From Closterium sp. Naga37s-1 (taxonomy: Eukaryota > Streptophyta > Zygnematophyceae > Desmidiales > Closteriaceae): DNA of 64,000 nucleotides. The stretch spans positions 21,226 through 85,225 of the forward strand of contig CANJKZ010001042.1 of NCBI GenBank assembly GCA_947471745.1, in the 5' to 3' direction. The position numbers and the translations under genes are program-made. Numbering within the stretch: the stretch's first letter is position 1; each line of letters begins with the position of its first letter. A model generated the notes under the pieces. That model worked only from the letters and a program-made list of their open reading frames with translations, was not told where the DNA came from and ran no database searches. Of this stretch, positions 62,069 through 64,000 are shown piece after piece.

Positions 62069-62573
62069 GAGCGGCAGCGGCGTTGGCAGCAGCATTAGCA
62101 AGAGCAGCAGTGGCACTTCTGGGTATGGCGTGCATATAGTGCACTTGACCGCAGATGACAAGGAGAACACCACCAATACGGCATCGGTAGACCGAGCCAT
62201 CATCGACATCTACACCCTCGCTCTCTTTTCCGATGCTCTTATCATCTCCAAGACTTCTACTTTCGGCTACCTCTGTGCATCCCTCTTTGGAGTGCCCCAT
62301 GTTACATTCGTGGGGCACACTTGCATTCCCGCTGTTTCCGAGCCGTGTATGCACTGGCCCCCCACCAATGATCGATGCCCCGATGGAAATCCACAGAAGC
62401 TGCAGCTGCTCCTGGCTGAGAAGCCAGATGTGCCCCTCATGCCCTGTATGGACAGACCCAATTCACTTGGGATCAAGCCCTTAGACAGTGCCAGAACGAC
62501 TATTCCTACTACCAGCCCTGAGGTCCAAGTCGAAGGGCCTTGGGCCAGGCCTTTCTCTTTCACAAGTGATTAA
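58611..62573 (+). CDS. GT37-like fucosyltransferase gene (xyloglucan FUT family), frame-disrupted
   Basis: Plant GT37 enzymes are Golgi type II membrane proteins that add fucose to xyloglucan and arabinogalactan side chains. Seen: exon 1 (58611-58725) with a VLLKLLLWIACAGSISVY anchor; exon 2 (60155-60796) with GYKREDGVCW, ACRYLLYHQTIDGQGNRL, SFAYALLTGRILLLV and FCEPFEHEASWVLFD; and exon 3 (61059-62573) with LRLDINQ, FCEAEQQWL, LTSNQYFLPAL, NRIWAGITHRYHTLLA, EVMVASLNQNLVHNLSEA, LALFSDALIISKTSTFGYL and C-terminal Cys motifs. Intron 60797-61058 joins exons in phase 2 (DKLLPPM to LRLDI). The reading frame changes at least three times within exons 2 and 3 with no splice sites to explain it, so this is a pseudogene or the assembly carries indels in C-rich runs. 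A long Ser/Gly insertion separates two motifs. Confidence 0.65.
58893..59950 (+). repeat. 12-bp minisatellite, about 88 copies
   Basis: The unit is CTGGCTCGCTTC, with AACTCGCTTCCT and ATTCGCTTCCT variants interspersed. Because the unit is four codons long, two frames stay open for over 1 kb (SLPG/SLPN and ARFL/TRFL repeats). It lies in intron 1 of the GT37-like gene. I treat the long ORFs as artefacts of the repeat. Confidence 0.95.
59978..60240 (+). repeat. Duplicated exon-2 start of the GT37-like gene
   Basis: Two copies of about 120 bp, each with a C-rich tract, CCTCCAG acceptor, ATTGCGC, CTCTCCCATCG and ACGACGAAGCA. Acceptors are at 60001 and 60154. A palindrome of the TTTTGAG family lies at their junction (60106-60122). 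Confidence 0.7.
60106..60122. repeat. Palindrome of the TTTTGAG family, one base short
   Basis: TTTTGATCGACTCAAAA, equal to TTTTGAGTCGACTCAAAA minus one G. It lies exactly between the two copies of the duplicated exon-2 start. Confidence 0.7.
61990..62066 (+). repeat. AGC trinucleotide microsatellite coding poly-Ser
   Basis: About 25 AGC units, translating as a Ser run in the GT37-like frame. It is part of a low-complexity insertion between SLNQNL and the C-terminal catalytic part. Confidence 0.9.
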
Positions 62574-62709
62574 TTTTAACTCTGAAGAATTATAGTCGAT
62601 GTTTCAAGTTAGCCTTTCATTTCAGGTTTTGTGGCCAATGCAACCTGGCTTTCAGTGTATTTTATTTAGATGTGTAATCTACCTGCTTTTATAGGAAGAT
62701 TTCGAATTA

Positions 62710-64000
62710 TGTTACAACATCTACAACCCTGTCAGGAATTTTCCTTAATTCCTTATCGGGTTGACTGCTACGCGTACAGCCCGGTTTTCGGACTTCGCAC
62801 GTTCGGCCGATTTCAACGCTGCCGAGGCTCCTCGCGTCGCCTTCGGCATTTTCCATCGCCAAACCTGCACCCCAACCTCGCTCGTCCGAGGTTTCCTCCT
62901 AGCTAGGCTAGCTCCTACATTAGTGTGTTCCTTCATTGTATTCTCAGATCATTCAATCACAGTCTCGCTATTCGTTTACCTGCGCACTCTCTTTTATAAC
63001 TCATAACACCTGGTTTCAGAGCTACTTTCCTAGTTCACCTCGCTTTTCCGATGGTAATTTGGTGGCATAGGGTGTGGCTGGTTTAGTGACTACACGACGG
63101 TTGGCTGCAGGGATTGTTAATTCAATCCTGCCCGACTCCGATAGTTCGTGTTTTCACTTGCCTGAAGGCCACGGAGACCCGACTGCCCACCAGACGTAGC
63201 GCTAGGCACATGGATCAGGAGGCGGTTAACAGGATGATGGCACAAGTGGCAGAAATGCAGGAGAGCATGAAGACATTAATGGCGGAAGTGACAACACTGC
63301 GAGAGGAAAACGCCGAGCTACGCCAGACGCGAGGTGAAGCGCGTCAGGAGTCGCCTGTGGACGAAGGCGAGGGCAACAGTCAGGTGATGAGCAATCCGCT
63401 GGATGCGCTCACACGTGACTTCGAAGAAGAAGATAGGCAGCGAGCGGCGGCAGCGCCAGTTGCAGTAACGACGATCAAGATCAAGCCCGTCAACCCGCCC
63501 CCGTTTAATCCTACGGACAAGACGGTTACAGTAAAAGGGTGGCTGTTCGGGTCGAGGTCTTGTTCACTGCAGCAGGAGTTAACGACGACGCCACGCGTAT
63601 TAATTACGCGGTTTCGCTTCTTCGAGGTGCAGCGCTTGAGTGGTGGCGCCGAACCTTGGAAACAGGGACGCCGACAGGTGTGACGCATGCGGCAGACGGA
63701 CCTCAACAGTGACTAATCAAGTGGCACAATCAATATTCGGAGTGACCACACGATACGCACGTGGAAGGAGTGGGCGCAGCCTTACGAGATCGCTTCGAGC
63801 ACGTATCCGCCTCGGAGCAAGCTCGCATGAAGCTGCGTGCATGGTCGCAGATGGCTTCTGTCCAAGACGACACACGGCGTCATTTATGGGCCTCGCCGAC
63901 CAAGTTGATGATATGTCGGAAGCTGAGCGGTTAGATAATACATCAGCGGCCTCAAATACGAGATACAGTACGAGGTTCGCAGGGGCCGCCCGACATCATT
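62710..64000 (+). mobile_element. Broken Ty3/Gypsy fossil, 5' LTR and gag, cut by the window end
   Basis: The LTR is about 62710-63008 (TGTTACAAC to CATAACA, 299 bp). TGGTTTCAGAGC at 63011 is an initiator tRNA-Met-type primer-binding site. Gag follows from about 63210: a coiled-coil start (MAQVAEMQESMKTLMAEV), then NPPPFNPTDKTVTVKGW, LLRGAALEWWRR-like, TWKEW and FISGLKYEIQYEVRRGRP-like segments, typical of Gypsy gag. It has several breaks in gag, and the rest lies beyond the window. Confidence 0.75.

Overview
All calls were made by eye, without alignment or database searches. The window looks like nuclear DNA of a streptophyte, most likely a charophyte alga of the zygnematophyte kind (Closterium-like). 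The reasons are a plant-type S1/P1 nuclease (BFN/ENDO family), a protein with the plant root-cap domain, and a GT37-like fucosyltransferase. Their exons are short and joined by GT-AG introns, and they sit among Copia, Gypsy, TRIM and hAT-type fossils and a large satellite.

Layout. 1-2187: a 5'-truncated copy (A) of an S1/P1 nuclease gene, reduced to repeated copies of exons 4 and 5. 2332-8160: a second copy (B) with all seven exons recognisable, most with extra partial copies. A 1.48-kb LTR-like insertion splits one duplicate exon. 8161-12235: mostly no recognised gene, apart from one orphan ORF (9151-9864). 12236-13866, 25118-50396 and 50397-51533: a 181-bp satellite in three blocks, the outer two inverted relative to the central one, about 154 monomers in all. 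Between the first two blocks lie a broken Copia fossil (13867 to about 17.8 kb plus LTR sequence), a nested small LTR element (18678-20442) and a root-cap-domain gene (21593-23807). 51555-55955: a third nuclease copy (C) keeping exons 3-7, again with exons repeated. 56011-56543: a hAT-type MITE. 58611-62573: a GT37-like gene with a duplicated first exon and a 1-kb 12-bp minisatellite in its first intron. 62710-64000: the start of a broken Ty3/Gypsy fossil running off the window.

The unifying and most unusual theme is exon-scale duplication. In the nuclease copies almost every exon, with its splice sites, occurs in 2-8 tandem full or partial copies. Short perfect palindromes with the core TTTTGAG-N-CG-N'-CTCAAAA, where N and N' co-vary, lie repeatedly in the spacers between duplicates. 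In the exon-4 array the two spacers carrying a palindrome are about 30 bp longer than the other five, so the palindromes look like small insertions. One palindrome in copy C has an apparent empty site in copy A.

Across their exons, copies B and C preserve all nine zinc ligands known in S1/P1 nucleases (W1, H6, D45, H60, H116, D120, H126, H149, D153), but no single copy looks fully intact. Whether any is expressed, possibly by choosing among duplicate exons, cannot be decided from sequence alone.
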